The notes beneath the pieces are model-generated. The model did no database searches and was not told the DNA's origin. It saw nothing but the letters and a program-made list of their open reading frames with translations. Both the position numbers and the translations under genes were made by a program. This document shows positions 25,142 to 34,376 of a stretch of DNA of 64,000 nucleotides, piece by piece. This DNA comes from Solwaraspora sp. WMMD406 (lineage in GTDB: Bacteria > Actinomycetota > Actinomycetes > Mycobacteriales > Micromonosporaceae), in assembly GCF_029626025.1 (NCBI RefSeq), contig NZ_JARUBF010000001.1, forward strand, positions 5,240,001 to 5,304,000. The letters run 5' to 3'. Numbering within the stretch: the first letter of the stretch is position 1; every line of letters starts with the position of its first letter.

Positions 25142-25872
25142 ACCGAGCGTCGCCGACCGGTGAAGAACGGCACTTCCTCCCGTACGTGTCGCCGCGCCGA
25201 CGAAGCCCGCAGATCCCGCATCAGATCCACGATCCGGTGCAGTTCGTCCGCTTCGAAGGCGAGCATCCACTCGTAGTCGCCGAGCGCGAAGGACGCCACC
25301 GTGTTGGCGCGAACGTCCGGATAGGGGCGCGCCATCCGGCCGTGTTCGGCGAGCATCGCCCGGCGCTCGGCGTCGGGCAGCAGATACCACTCGTAGGAGC
25401 GGACGAACGGATAGACGCAGACATACGACCGGGCTTCCTCCCCGGCGAGGAAGGCCGGCACGTGGCTCTTGTTGAACTCGGCCGGGCGGTGCAGCGCCAG
25501 CTGCGACCAGACGGCCGCCAGATGCCGGCCGAGTACGGTCCGGCGCAGCCGGCCGTACGCGTCCTGCAGGTCGTCGCTGTTCGGGGCGTGCCACCAGACC
25601 ATGATGTCGGCGTCGGCCCGCAGCCCGGACACGTCGTAGACGCCCCGGACCGTCACCCCCTTCGCCGCCAGCTCGTCGACCAACGCCTCGACCTCGCTGA
25701 TCACGCCGTCGCGCAGCGCGGGCAGCCGGTCGGTGACCCGGAACACCGACCACATCGTGTACTGGATGGTGGCGTTCAGCTCCCGCAGCCGGGCGGCGTT
25801 GGTCTGCTCGGCGGTGGCCGGTCCCCCGGTGGCTGACCCGGTGCCGGCCGGTTCGGCGCTGTCGGTACTCAT
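25114..25872 (-). CDS. chdC: Coproheme decarboxylase (chlorite dismutase family)
   Basis: The 252-residue protein is an actinobacterial ChdC/HemQ. Recognisable parts are [66 protein letters not shown] and [18 protein letters not shown]. It converts coproheme to haem b with peroxide, the last step of the coproporphyrin-dependent pathway. Its ATG overlaps the hemY stop (ATGA), so the two are coupled, with GGAAGG just upstream. The Ala/Gly-rich first 25 residues are probably disordered. Confidence 0.94.
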   Translation of the reverse strand: MSTDSAEPAGTGSATGGPATAEQTNAARLRELNATIQYTMWSVFRVTDRLPALRDGVISEVEALVDELAAKGVTVRGVYDVSGLRADADIMVWWHAPNSDDLQDAYGRLRRTVLGRHLAAVWSQLALHRPAEFNKSHVPAFLAGEEARSYVCVYPFVRSYEWYLLPDAERRAMLAEHGRMARPYPDVRANTVASFALGDYEWMLAFEADELHRIVDLMRDLRASSARRHVREEVPFFTGRRRSVADLVAALP

Positions 25873-27308
25873 CGACGTCTTCCTTCCAGGGTGGTGAGGA
25901 TCTCCTCGGCGGCCTGTTCGCCGGAACGGATACAGATGGGGATGCCGATCCCGTCGTAGGCGGCGCCGGCGAGCGCCAGCCCGCAGCGGGCCGACCGCAG
26001 GGTCCGCCGGGCGGCGGCCACCCGGTCCAGATGTCCCGGCGGATACTGGGGCAACGCCCCGCCCCAGCGCCGGACCTGGGTCAGCACCGGTTCGGGCAGG
26101 CGGACCCCGGTCAGTCGGGCCAGCTCGTCGCGGACCACACCGACCAGTTCGTCGTCGGTGCGGTGCAGCAGCTGCTCGTCGCCGTACCGGCCGACCGAGG
26201 CGCGCACCACCGCCAGCCCGTCGGCGCGCCGCAAGTGCGCCCACTTGGTGCTGAAGAACGTGACCGCTTTGGTCAGCGCACCGTCGGCGGCGGGCACGAG
26301 GAATCCGGACAGCCGAGGCAGCGCCGGCGCCGGCAGCGCCAGGCTGATCAACGCGATGCTGGCGTAGTCCAGCGCCCCGATCGAGGCTCCCACCGTCGGG
26401 TCGACCCCGGCCAGGAGCCGGGCGGCGGGCCGGGCCGGCACGGCCACCAGCACGGCGTCCGCCTCGACCCGCTCGGGCGCGCGGGTCGGGCCGACCAGGA
26501 GCCGCCAGCCGGTCGGGGTCGCCGCCAGTTCCCGGACCGTCGTCGCCGTCCGCAGCTCGACGGTGACCGGCCGCTCGGCGTCGGCGGGCGCGGTGAGCGC
26601 CGCGCGGATCGCGGCCACCAGACCGCTCAGCCCGTTGGCCGGGGTGGCGAAGATCGGCGCGCCGTTCGCGGGCGGGCGGGCGGCCAGCGCCGCCCGTACC
26701 GCCCCGAGCAGGGTGTGCTCGGTGCGCGCGGTGGCCGCCAGGGCAGGGATGGTGGTGGCCAGCGACAACGTGTCGGCCCGGCCGGCGTACACGCCGCCGA
26801 GCATCGGGTCGACCAGCTGCTCCACGACGTCGTCGCCGAGCCGGCCACGGACCAGCCGGCCGACGGCGACGTCGTCGCCGGGACCGAGCAACGGCCGACC
26901 GCCGTCGACGTCGCGCCAGGGTTCGACGTCGGCCACCGCCGACACCAGATCAAGATCAGACGGTACGCCGATCAGCGTCCCGCCCGGCAGCGGCACCAGC
27001 CCGCCCGCGCGGGCCAGCGCGGCCTGGCCGACGGCCGGGTGGACCAGCTGATCCGCCAGCCCCACGCGACGGGCCAGCGTCATCGCGGCCGACTCGCCGC
27101 CGGCAGGGTCCCGGGTGAGGAACGCCTCGGCGCCCTGCTCCACCGGCAGTCCGACGAACTCGCCGGTGCTCAGCTTGCCGCCGAGCCCGGGCGACTGCTC
27201 GAACAGCACGATCCGGGTACCGGCGGGGGCAATGTCGCGCAGCCGCAGCGCAGCGGCCAGGCCGGCGATCCCACCACCCACCACGGCGATCCGCCACGGT
27301 TGCTGCAT
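25869..27308 (-). CDS. hemY: Coproporphyrinogen III (protoporphyrinogen) oxidase, HemY/CgoX type
   Basis: The 479-residue flavoenzyme starts with an FAD-binding loop [19 protein letters not shown], continues with [18 protein letters not shown], and has a C-terminal [21 protein letters not shown] motif that closes the FAD site. In Gram-positives with ChdC this enzyme oxidises coproporphyrinogen III to coproporphyrin III. AAGGTGA precedes the ATG at 27308. It lies 34 bases after hemE and overlaps chdC, forming a hemE-hemY-chdC unit; ferrochelatase is not in the window. Confidence 0.94.
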   Translation of the reverse strand: MQQPWRIAVVGGGIAGLAAALRLRDIAPAGTRIVLFEQSPGLGGKLSTGEFVGLPVEQGAEAFLTRDPAGGESAAMTLARRVGLADQLVHPAVGQAALARAGGLVPLPGGTLIGVPSDLDLVSAVADVEPWRDVDGGRPLLGPGDDVAVGRLVRGRLGDDVVEQLVDPMLGGVYAGRADTLSLATTIPALAATARTEHTLLGAVRAALAARPPANGAPIFATPANGLSGLVAAIRAALTAPADAERPVTVELRTATTVRELAATPTGWRLLVGPTRAPERVEADAVLVAVPARPAARLLAGVDPTVGASIGALDYASIALISLALPAPALPRLSGFLVPAADGALTKAVTFFSTKWAHLRRADGLAVVRASVGRYGDEQLLHRTDDELVGVVRDELARLTGVRLPEPVLTQVRRWGGALPQYPPGHLDRVAAARRTLRSARCGLALAGAAYDGIGIPICIRSGEQAAEEILTTLEGRRR

Positions 27309-27342
27309 ACCGTCACCTTGCCACGCGGCCGACTCGTCGTGA

Positions 27343-28419
27343 TCAGCGGACCGACGTGGTGTGAATCAACTCCACCACCCGGGTCAACACGTCCGGGTCG
27401 GTCTCCGGCAGGACGCCGTGTCCCAGGTTGAACACGTGTCCGGGGGCGGCGAGTCCCTCGGTCAGGATCCGTCGCACCTCGGCTTCGACGACCGGCCACG
27501 GGGCGAGCAGCACACACGGATCGAGGTTGCCCTGGACGGCCCCGTCCGGACCGATCCGGGCGGTGGCGACGTCCAACGGGGTACGCCAGTCCACCCCGAC
27601 CACGTCGGCACCGGCCTCCCCCATCGCGCCGAGCAACTCGGCGGTGCCGACCCCGAAGTGGATCCGGGGTACGCCGGCACCGGCCAGCCCGGCCAGCACC
27701 GTGGCCGAGTGCGGCAGCACGAACCGCCGGTAGTCGGCCTCGGACAACGCCCCGGCCCACGAGTCGAACAACTGCACCGCTGCGACGCCGGCCGACACCT
27801 GGACCCGCAGGAACTCCAGAGTGATGTCGGCGAGCCGGGAGCAGAGAGCGTGCCAGGTCTCCGGTTCGCCGTACATCAGGGCCTTGGTCCGGCTGTGGGT
27901 ACGTGACGGTCCGCCCTCCACCAGGTAGCTGGCGAGGGTGAACGGTGCCCCGGCGAACCCGATCAGCGGGGTGTCGCCAAGCGCCGCGACCAGCAGCCGC
28001 ACGGCCTCGTCGACGAAACGGACGTCGTCGACGGTGATGGGCCGCAGCCGGTCGACGGCCGCCGCGTCGCGGAGCGGCTCGGCGATCACCGGTCCGGTGC
28101 CGGCGACGATGTCCAGGTCCACGCCGGCCGCCGCCAGCGGGACCACGATGTCGCTGAACAGGATCGCGGCGTCCACCCCGTGCCGGCGTACCGGCTGCAG
28201 GGTGATCTCGGCGACCAGGTCCGGTCGTCGGCAGGAGTCCAACATCCCGATGCCGCGCCGCAGTTCGCGGTATTCCGGCAGGGATCGGCCGGCCTGCCGC
28301 ATGAACCACACAGGAGTGTGTGGCACCGGCTGGCGCCGGCAGGCCCGGAGGAAGGCCGACGACTCGTGCGTCGACGCGGTGGCGTGGCGGGCTGCGCTGC
28401 CCGGTGTCGTGGTGGTCAT
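27343..28419 (-). CDS. hemE: Uroporphyrinogen decarboxylase
   Basis: The 358-residue enzyme removes four carboxyl groups from uroporphyrinogen III to give coproporphyrinogen III. It has the N-terminal signature [19 protein letters not shown], then [45 protein letters not shown] and the C-terminal GVDWRTPL and [11 protein letters not shown] motifs, in the normal order. The ATG at 28419 is preferred over an in-frame GTG at 28437 because it needs no extra leader; neither has a strong ribosome site. It is divergent from the DUF3000 gene, a common actinobacterial arrangement. Confidence 0.96.
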   Translation of the reverse strand: MTTTTPGSAARHATASTHESSAFLRACRRQPVPHTPVWFMRQAGRSLPEYRELRRGIGMLDSCRRPDLVAEITLQPVRRHGVDAAILFSDIVVPLAAAGVDLDIVAGTGPVIAEPLRDAAAVDRLRPITVDDVRFVDEAVRLLVAALGDTPLIGFAGAPFTLASYLVEGGPSRTHSRTKALMYGEPETWHALCSRLADITLEFLRVQVSAGVAAVQLFDSWAGALSEADYRRFVLPHSATVLAGLAGAGVPRIHFGVGTAELLGAMGEAGADVVGVDWRTPLDVATARIGPDGAVQGNLDPCVLLAPWPVVEAEVRRILTEGLAAPGHVFNLGHGVLPETDPDVLTRVVELIHTTSVR

Positions 28420-28528
28420 CGTTCGCCATGGTGCCACGGCCCGCCCGTCCGGCAGCCCCGGGTTCGCCGGTTCCCGCGCCCGTACGGCCGTTGCGGCGCG
28501 CCGGCCCCCATGGCCGCCGGCATCGGCC

Positions 28529-28534
28529 TAGGCT
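28529..28534 (+). promoter_or_regulatory. -10 element of a probable leaderless DUF3000 transcript
   Basis: TAGGCT ends six bases before the ATG at 28541, with no ribosome site in between. The same hexamer precedes the small Cys-rich ORF at 4506. Confidence 0.55.
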
Positions 28535-28540
28535 GCGTTC

Positions 28541-29113
28541 ATGGCCCCCCTTGCCGCGTTGCCCGAGGCGTTCGACCGCGCCGTTGCCGGACTTCGCGCG
28601 GTCACCCCCCGGGCGGAAATCCAGATCGAAGAGGTCGGTGCGCCACAGCGCCTCGCGCCGTACGCGTTCGCGCTCAGCGCGTCGGTGGTGCGGGCCGACG
28701 ACGAGGTGGCCACCGGGCGGTTGGTGCTGTTGCACGACCCCACTGGTCACGAGGCGTGGCACGGCACCCTACGGCTGGTGACCTACGTCACCGCCGATCT
28801 CGAGGCCGACCTGGTGTCCGATCCGCTGCTGCCGACGGTGGGCTGGACCTGGTTGACCGACGCCCTGGAGACGCACGACGCGGCGCACACCGCCCTGGGC
28901 GGCACCGTGACGCAGACCTGCTCGACCCGTTTCGGCGAGTTGGCCGGACCGCCGGCGGGCGGCGACATCGAGATCCGTGCCTCTTGGACCCCACTCGACC
29001 CGGAGCTCGGAGCGCATCTGCTCGCCTGGTGCGACCTGCTCGCCTCGACCGCCGGGCTGCCCCCGCCCGGGGTAAGCGTGCTGCCGGGCCGACGCGGGAC
29101 CGGCGGCACCTGA
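28541..29113 (+). CDS. DUF3000 family protein
   Basis: The 190-residue protein matches DUF3000 (PF11452), a family confined to Actinobacteria: EIQIEEVGAPQRLAPYAFAL, RLVLLHDPTGHEAWHGTLRL, and SDPLLPTVGWTWLTDALE with GTVTQTCSTRFGELA. No biochemical role is known to me. It sits between divergent hemE and the convergent protease gene and is probably leaderless. A genuine link to haem metabolism is only suggested by conserved position. Confidence 0.9.
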   Translation: MAPLAALPEAFDRAVAGLRAVTPRAEIQIEEVGAPQRLAPYAFALSASVVRADDEVATGRLVLLHDPTGHEAWHGTLRLVTYVTADLEADLVSDPLLPTVGWTWLTDALETHDAAHTALGGTVTQTCSTRFGELAGPPAGGDIEIRASWTPLDPELGAHLLAWCDLLASTAGLPPPGVSVLPGRRGTGGT

Positions 29114-29197
29114 CCCGCTCAACCACCGGCGCCACCCGGCCGCGCGTCCACCGGTGGCACGGCGACACCGACGGCACGGCGACACCGACGGCGCGGA

Positions 29198-30271
29198 TCA
29201 GCAGACGTCGAAGGCGTCGCAGGCGGTCTGGATCGGCACCGCGAGTCCGATGCCCTCGGCGTCGCGGGCCTTGGCGGCGGCGATTCCCACCACCTGCTTG
29301 TCGCTGTTCACCACCGGACCCCCGGAGTTGCCGGGGTTGATCGGGGCGTCGAACTGGATCACCGGACCGGAGCCCTCCTCGCTCTGCCGCAACGCGCTGA
29401 CCACGCCGGTGGTCACGGTGTCGGCCAGGCCGAGCGGGGCACCGACCACGACGATCTGCTGCCCGGCGTTCACCGCCCCGGTGGCGGGGACGAGCCCGGT
29501 GAACGACCGCGCGGTCCGCAGGTGGGCGACGTCGCTGTCGGAGTCGACCCGGACGATGGTGGCCGGGATCTGCTGGCCGTCGCGTTCCAGGAAGACCCGC
29601 CGGTTGCCGGCAAGATACGCCGATTCGATGACGTGGTAGTTGGTGAACAGATCGGTGTCGCCGTCGTCGGACTCGCCGACGGCGAAGGCGGTGCCGGTGA
29701 ACCGGCCGGCGGTGACCCGGAAGACACTCGGCAGGACCGCGCTGGCGATCGCCTCCGGGTCGAAGGCCGCCCCGACCTGCCGTTCAAGCTCGGCGGTGCG
29801 CGCCTCGACGAGGTCGAACCGGCTGGCGTCCGCGCCCTGCGCCCGATCCAGCCGCTGATCGGCCTGCGCGAGTCGGGTGGTGAGCTGGTCGATCCGGTAC
29901 GCCTGCAGACCGACCACGGCACCGAGTCCCACCACGAGCAGCAGTGCCGTGACTCCCGTCCAGGATCGGCGTCGGGGCATCGCACGGAGCAGGTCCGCGT
30001 GCGGTGGTCCCCATACCCCGGCCTGCCGTGCGGGATCCGGCTGATCGGACCCGGTCGGTCGGTGCACCGGATCCGGCTGACCGGACGCGGCCTGCGGGTC
30101 GTCGGGATCGGGCTGGTCGAACCCGGGCGACGCGGCGGATCCAGCGGGGGTGCCCGACCCGATCCGCTCCCCGTCGACGGCCGGAAGCGGCGGCGAGCCG
30201 TCCGGGACGGCGTGGCGCGGACCCGGCGGCTGCGGGGCGGACGCGAAGCGCTGATCGAACCCACTGGTCAT
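29198..30271 (-). CDS. Membrane-anchored S1C (trypsin-like) serine protease
   Basis: The 357-residue protein has a cytoplasmic N-terminus of about 100 residues rich in Asp-Pro and Gln-Pro repeats, one membrane span (WTGVTALLLVVGLGAVVGLQ), a short coiled coil (YRIDQLTTRLAQADQRLDRA), and a chymotrypsin-fold domain with His in FTNYHVIES, Asp in SDSDVAHLRT and Ser in INPGNSGGPVV. It lacks a PDZ domain, unlike HtrA/DegP. It should act at the outer face of the membrane. GGAGAGG lies upstream of the ATG at 30271. The frame stays open for 3 kb further upstream, but that part is antisense to other genes. The C-terminal Cys pair may be disulfide-bonded. Confidence 0.9.
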   Translation of the reverse strand: MTSGFDQRFASAPQPPGPRHAVPDGSPPLPAVDGERIGSGTPAGSAASPGFDQPDPDDPQAASGQPDPVHRPTGSDQPDPARQAGVWGPPHADLLRAMPRRRSWTGVTALLLVVGLGAVVGLQAYRIDQLTTRLAQADQRLDRAQGADASRFDLVEARTAELERQVGAAFDPEAIASAVLPSVFRVTAGRFTGTAFAVGESDDGDTDLFTNYHVIESAYLAGNRRVFLERDGQQIPATIVRVDSDSDVAHLRTARSFTGLVPATGAVNAGQQIVVVGAPLGLADTVTTGVVSALRQSEEGSGPVIQFDAPINPGNSGGPVVNSDKQVVGIAAAKARDAEGIGLAVPIQTACDAFDVC

Positions 30272-30529
30272 GAGGGGCAGCCTCTCCTCCGCTGCGGCAA
30301 ACCGGTGCGACTCGAGCGACGACCGACGGTCCGGTTTCACGCCCCGACAGTGGCAACTCGTGGCGACAGTCGCACGATGCGACCGTACCGGGCGGTAAGG
30401 GGTTTGTCGTCCCGTCACCACGATCGACGACCCGCCACCGACGCCTGGCCATCCCCTCCGTGACCAGCGGCCGTACCGGAGCCGACGCGCCGGGTGGAGC
30501 CTTGTGCCGTCTCCGGCCGTGCCGGGCAC

Positions 30530-30535
30530 TAGGGT
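30530..30535 (+). promoter_or_regulatory. -10 element of a probable leaderless rnd transcript
   Basis: TAGGGT ends six bases before the GTG at 30542. No ribosome site lies between them. Confidence 0.5.
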
Positions 30536-30541
30536 TGTCAG

Positions 30542-31858
30542 GTGACCGACGAATCCCCCCTGCACCGTCGGACCGCGCAACGCCCAGCAGGGAGCGAGCC
30601 GCACAACCTGTCGGCCCCGGCGCCGACGTCCGATGTCGTGGGGCCCGACCCCTCGCCCGGCGGGCCTGTTCCGTTGATCGCCCCGCGCGACGGCACCCCG
30701 GCGCCGGTGGCCACCGCGCAGGCCCTCGCCGAGGTGGTGACTCGCTTCGCCGCCGGCAGCGGTCCGGTCGCCATCGACGCCGAACGCGCCTCCGGCTACC
30801 GCTACAGCCAGCGGGCGTACCTGGTCCAGTTGCGTCGCGCCGGTTCGGGTACTGCGCTGATCGACCCGTTGCCCTTCGACGACCTGGCCTCTCTCGACGC
30901 CGCCGTCGCCGACACCGAATGGGTGCTGCACGCGGCCAGTCAGGACCTGCCGTGCCTGGCCGACCTCGGGCTGCGGCCGCGCCGGCTGTTCGACACCGAA
31001 CTCGCCGCCCGCCTGGCCGGGTTCGAACGCGTCGGGTTGGCGGCGCTCACCGAGGCGCTCCTCGGCTTCTCCCTGGAGAAGCACCACTCGGCCGCCGACT
31101 GGTCCACCCGGCCGCTGCCGGAGTCCTGGCTCACCTACGCCGCGCTCGACGTCGAGCTGCTGGTCGATTTGCGCGACGTACTCGCCGGCGAGCTGGAACG
31201 GCAGGGCAAACAGCGCTGGGCGGCGGAGGAGTTCGCCGCGCTGGTCGCCTGGGGCAGCCAGCCACCGAAGGTACGGCCGGAGCCGTGGCGCCGTACCTCC
31301 GGCATCCACCGGGTCCGAGGGACCAGGGCACAGGCGCGGGTACGGGCCCTGTGGTACGCCCGTGACGAGATCGCCGCCCGGCGGGACTCGGCACCGGGTC
31401 GGGTGTTGCCCGACTCCGCGATCGTCGCCGCCGCCGAGCTCGATCCCCGCGACGAGCGGGCGCTGCTGGCGTTGCCGGGCTTCAACGGTCGGTCGGTCCG
31501 GCGGCTGGCCCGGATCTGGCTCGACGCGTTGCACGCCGCGCGCGAGCTGCCCGACGACGCGCTGCCGGTCAGCCCGGTGGTCGACGGTCCGCCGCCGCCG
31601 CATCGCTGGGCCGAGCGGGATCCGGTCGCCGCCGCCCGGCTGGCCCGCTGCCGTGAGGTGGTGATCCGTACCGCGGCGGCGAACGTGCTGCCGCCCGAGA
31701 ACCTGATCACGCCGGATTCGATCCGGCGGCTCGCCTGGACCCCGCCGGACGAGATCAGCGAGGAGTCGGTGGCGGCCACGCTGCGCGGATTCGGTGCCCG
31801 TGCCTGGCAGGTCGCGCTGCTCGTCGCCGAGTTGACGATCGCGCTTCGGGATCCCTGA
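30542..31858 (+). CDS. rnd: Ribonuclease D with HRDC domain
   Basis: The 438-residue protein has the DEDD exonuclease motifs: VAIDAERASGYRYSQRAYL (D-x-E), HAASQDLPCLADLGL and WLTYAALDVELL (Tyr and Asp of motif III). An HRDC domain follows at about residues 250-335 (ARDEIAARRDSAPGRVLPD and LLALPGF). It should trim the 3' ends of structured RNAs such as tRNA precursors. The GTG start probably begins a leaderless message. The last codons and the stop are tandemly duplicated. Confidence 0.94.
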   Translation: MTDESPLHRRTAQRPAGSEPHNLSAPAPTSDVVGPDPSPGGPVPLIAPRDGTPAPVATAQALAEVVTRFAAGSGPVAIDAERASGYRYSQRAYLVQLRRAGSGTALIDPLPFDDLASLDAAVADTEWVLHAASQDLPCLADLGLRPRRLFDTELAARLAGFERVGLAALTEALLGFSLEKHHSAADWSTRPLPESWLTYAALDVELLVDLRDVLAGELERQGKQRWAAEEFAALVAWGSQPPKVRPEPWRRTSGIHRVRGTRAQARVRALWYARDEIAARRDSAPGRVLPDSAIVAAAELDPRDERALLALPGFNGRSVRRLARIWLDALHAARELPDDALPVSPVVDGPPPPHRWAERDPVAAARLARCREVVIRTAAANVLPPENLITPDSIRRLAWTPPDEISEESVAATLRGFGARAWQVALLVAELTIALRDP

Positions 31859-31872
31859 CCGGATCCCTGACC
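31849..31872. repeat. 12-bp tandem duplication of the rnd 3' end including the stop
   Basis: GGATCCCTGACC is repeated exactly (31849-31860 and 31861-31872); the TGA inside the first copy is the rnd stop, and the second copy repeats it in frame. Confidence 0.85.
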
Positions 31873-31953
31873 GGTCCACGACCCGCCCCGGCCGGCCCGG
31901 CCGGACCTGACCGGTTCCGGCGGATTCCGGACTGCGGACCGTCCGGTCCCCGG

Positions 31954-32958
31954 TCACGCCGAGCCGAGCACCTCGTCGCGGCGGGCGGACCAGGCCAGCG
32001 AGTCCCGGATGCCGTCGGCGATCGACAGTTCCGGTTTCCAGTCGAGCAGCTGGCGGGCCCGGACACTGCGGGTGTACGAGCCGGCGGAGTCGCCAGGGCG
32101 GGCCGGCGCCTCCCGAACCCGTAGTGGTGTGCCGACGACCGAACGGAAGGCGTCGACGAACTCCCGGACGGTCGTGCCGTCGCCGGTGCCCAGGTTGAGT
32201 ACGTCGTAGCGTCGGGGCGCGTCGGGGGCCAGGACCTCGTCGAAGTGACGCAGCGCCCGTACGTGGGCCCGCGCCAGGTCCCAGACGTGGATGTAGTCGC
32301 GGATGCCGGAACCGTCGCGGGTCGGCCAGTCCACCCCGGTGATCAGGAATTCCTCGTCGTTCTCGGCGGCACTGATCAGTTTGCCGAGCACGTGGGTCGG
32401 CTGGCGGATCTGCAGTCCGGTGCGCAGCTGCGGGTCGGCGCCGATAGGGTTGAAGTAGCGCAGGGACAGGGCCCGCAGCCCGGTGGCGGCGGCGCAGTCG
32501 GCCAGCATCAGCTCCATCATCGCCTTGGTACGGGCGTACGGGCTGGTCGGCTCCAACGGAGAGGACTCGTCGACCGAGAAGTCCGTACCCGGGCGGTAGA
32601 TCGCGGCCGACGAGCTGAACAGATATCGCTGTGCCCCGTTGCGGAGCAGGTGGTCGACGAAGTCGATCGACTTGGCCACGTTCTCCCGGTAGTACCGCAG
32701 CGGCCGGGCGACCGACTCGGGGACCACGATCAGCGCGGCGGCGTGCACCACCGCTTCGATCTGCGGGTGGTCGGCGAAGATCCGGTCGATCAGCGCGCCG
32801 TCGGCGATGTCGCCGTGGTAGAAGATCCGGTCGCGGGTGAACTCGACCCGACCGGTGCTGAGGTTGTCGAGCACCACGGGCACGATGCCGGCGTCGAGGC
32901 AGGCGGAGGCGATCGTACTGCCGATGAAGCCGGCTCCACCCGCGATCAGGACCTTCAC
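31954..32958 (-). CDS. galE: UDP-glucose 4-epimerase (GalE)
   Basis: The 334-residue extended short-chain dehydrogenase has the NAD loop VLIAGGAGFIGSTIA, VVHAAALIVVPESVARPL, the catalytic SSSAAIY and SPYARTKAMME (Tyr and Lys), RYFNPIGADP, and a C-terminal RPGDSAGSYTRSVRARQLLDW. This is the GalE pattern and it should interconvert UDP-glucose and UDP-galactose. GTG 32958 is chosen because AGGAG lies seven bases upstream and KVLIAGGAG then starts the protein as in the family. It is divergent from the fadA gene. Confidence 0.92.
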   Translation of the reverse strand: MKVLIAGGAGFIGSTIASACLDAGIVPVVLDNLSTGRVEFTRDRIFYHGDIADGALIDRIFADHPQIEAVVHAAALIVVPESVARPLRYYRENVAKSIDFVDHLLRNGAQRYLFSSSAAIYRPGTDFSVDESSPLEPTSPYARTKAMMELMLADCAAATGLRALSLRYFNPIGADPQLRTGLQIRQPTHVLGKLISAAENDEEFLITGVDWPTRDGSGIRDYIHVWDLARAHVRALRHFDEVLAPDAPRRYDVLNLGTGDGTTVREFVDAFRSVVGTPLRVREAPARPGDSAGSYTRSVRARQLLDWKPELSIADGIRDSLAWSARRDEVLGSA

Positions 32959-33059
32959 GGCTCGTCTCCTGTCCCCCGCTGGCCACACCGCCAGCTCGCC
33001 CGTCCCGCGTCAGCGGCCGACCTGAAGGTACCCGACCGGGATGGGCGCATCGTGCGGAC

Positions 33060-33083
33060 CGGGTGTGGCCCGGGCCACACCCG
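33060..33083. promoter_or_regulatory. Perfect 24-bp palindrome between galE and fadA
   Basis: All 24 bases from 33060 to 33083 read the same on both strands, centred on GGCCCGGGCC. It lies 78 bases before the fadA start and 101 bases before the galE start. Such long uninterrupted palindromes are typical TetR- or similar regulator sites; a small cruciform terminator is the alternative. Confidence 0.55.
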
Positions 33084-33161
33084 ACCCTGCCGCCAGGCAT
33101 AGTTACCGACAAGTAGCATTTAGGTCTGCCCCGCGTACCCAGGCCGGCTAGGAGGCCCATC

Positions 33162-34376
33162 GTGCCGCGTGAAATCCGGGAGGTCGTCTTCGTCGACGGC
33201 GTCCGCACCCCGTTCGGCAAAGCCGGCGGGATGTACGCCCACACCCGCGCTGACGACCTCGTCATCCGGTGCATCCGCGAACTGCTGCGGCGCAACCCCC
33301 AGCTGCCACCGGACCGGGTCGAAGAGGTCGCCATCGCGGCCACCACCCAGACCGGCGACCAGGGCCTGACCATCGGCCGTACCGCCGCCCTGCTGTCCGG
33401 GCTGCCCAAGACCGTACCCGGCTTCGCGATCGACCGGATGTGCGCCGGCGCCATGACGGCGGTCACCTCGGTCGCCGGCGGCATCGCCATGGGCGCCTAC
33501 GACGTCGCCGTCGCCGGCGGCGTCGAACACATGGGCCGGCACCCGATGGGCGAAGGCGTCGACCCCAACCCGCGCATCCTCGCCGAGAAGCTGGTCGACC
33601 CGTCCGCGCTGATCATGGGGGCGACCGCCGAGAACCTGCACGACCGGCTGCCGGGCATCACCCGGGCCCGCACCGACGCGTACGCCCTCGCCTCCCAGAT
33701 CAAGACCGCCAAGGCGTACGCCAACGGCAAGCTGCAGCCCGACCTGGTCCCGGTGGCGATCCGCGACCCGGAGGCCGGCTGGGGCCTGGCCACCGTCGAC
33801 GAGGCGCCCCGGGACACCTCCCTGGAGAAGCTGGCCACCCTCAAGACGCCGTTCCGGCCGCACGGGCGGGTCACCGCCGGCAACGCCGCCGGGCTCAACG
33901 ACGGCGCCACCGCCAGCCTGCTCGCCGCCGAGGACGTCGCCCGCGAGCTGGGCCTGCCGGTCGCGATGCGGCTGGTCTCGTACGGTTTCGTCGGTGTCGA
34001 GCCGGAGGTGATGGGCGTCGGGCCGATCCCGTCGACCGAGAAGGCGCTGCGACTGGCCGGGTTGAGCATCGACGACATCGGCCTGTTCGAGCTCAACGAG
34101 GCCTTCGCGATCCAGGTGCTGGCCTTCCTCGATCACTTCGGCATCGCCGACGACGACCCCCGGGTCAACCCGTGGGGTGGGGCGATCGCCATCGGGCACC
34201 CGCTGGCGTCGTCCGGCGTACGGCTGATGACCCAGCTGGCCCGGCAGTTCGCCGAACATCCCGAGGTTCGCTACGGCATCACGGCGATGTGCATCGGCAT
34301 CGGCATGGGTGGCACGGTCATCTGGGAGAACCCGGCCTGGACCGGTTCGGCACAGCAGGGAGACGAGGACCAATGA
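33162..34376 (+). CDS. fadA: Acetyl-CoA acyltransferase (thiolase)
   Basis: The 404-residue enzyme has the nucleophile region FAIDRMCAGAMTAVTSVA, the ELNEAFAIQVLAF loop, NPWGGAIAIGHPLASSG with the catalytic His, and a second active-site Cys in ITAMCIGIGMGGTVIWE. It performs the final cleavage of beta-oxidation. AGGAGG is placed seven bases before the GTG at 33162. The stop overlaps the fadB start by four bases, so the two form a fadAB operon. Confidence 0.95.
   Translation: MPREIREVVFVDGVRTPFGKAGGMYAHTRADDLVIRCIRELLRRNPQLPPDRVEEVAIAATTQTGDQGLTIGRTAALLSGLPKTVPGFAIDRMCAGAMTAVTSVAGGIAMGAYDVAVAGGVEHMGRHPMGEGVDPNPRILAEKLVDPSALIMGATAENLHDRLPGITRARTDAYALASQIKTAKAYANGKLQPDLVPVAIRDPEAGWGLATVDEAPRDTSLEKLATLKTPFRPHGRVTAGNAAGLNDGATASLLAAEDVARELGLPVAMRLVSYGFVGVEPEVMGVGPIPSTEKALRLAGLSIDDIGLFELNEAFAIQVLAFLDHFGIADDDPRVNPWGGAIAIGHPLASSGVRLMTQLARQFAEHPEVRYGITAMCIGIGMGGTVIWENPAWTGSAQQGDEDQ

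Noticed and set aside
30272-33490. Upstream in-frame extension of the S1C protease gene by more than 1,000 codons
   Set aside because: The extension is antisense to rnd and in another frame over galE; the ATG at 30271 has a good ribosome site and gives a normal membrane protease.
33269-34372. Upstream in-frame extension of fadB inside fadA
   Set aside because: It overlaps fadA in a different frame with Arg-rich translation; the ATGA overlap at 34373 is the natural start.
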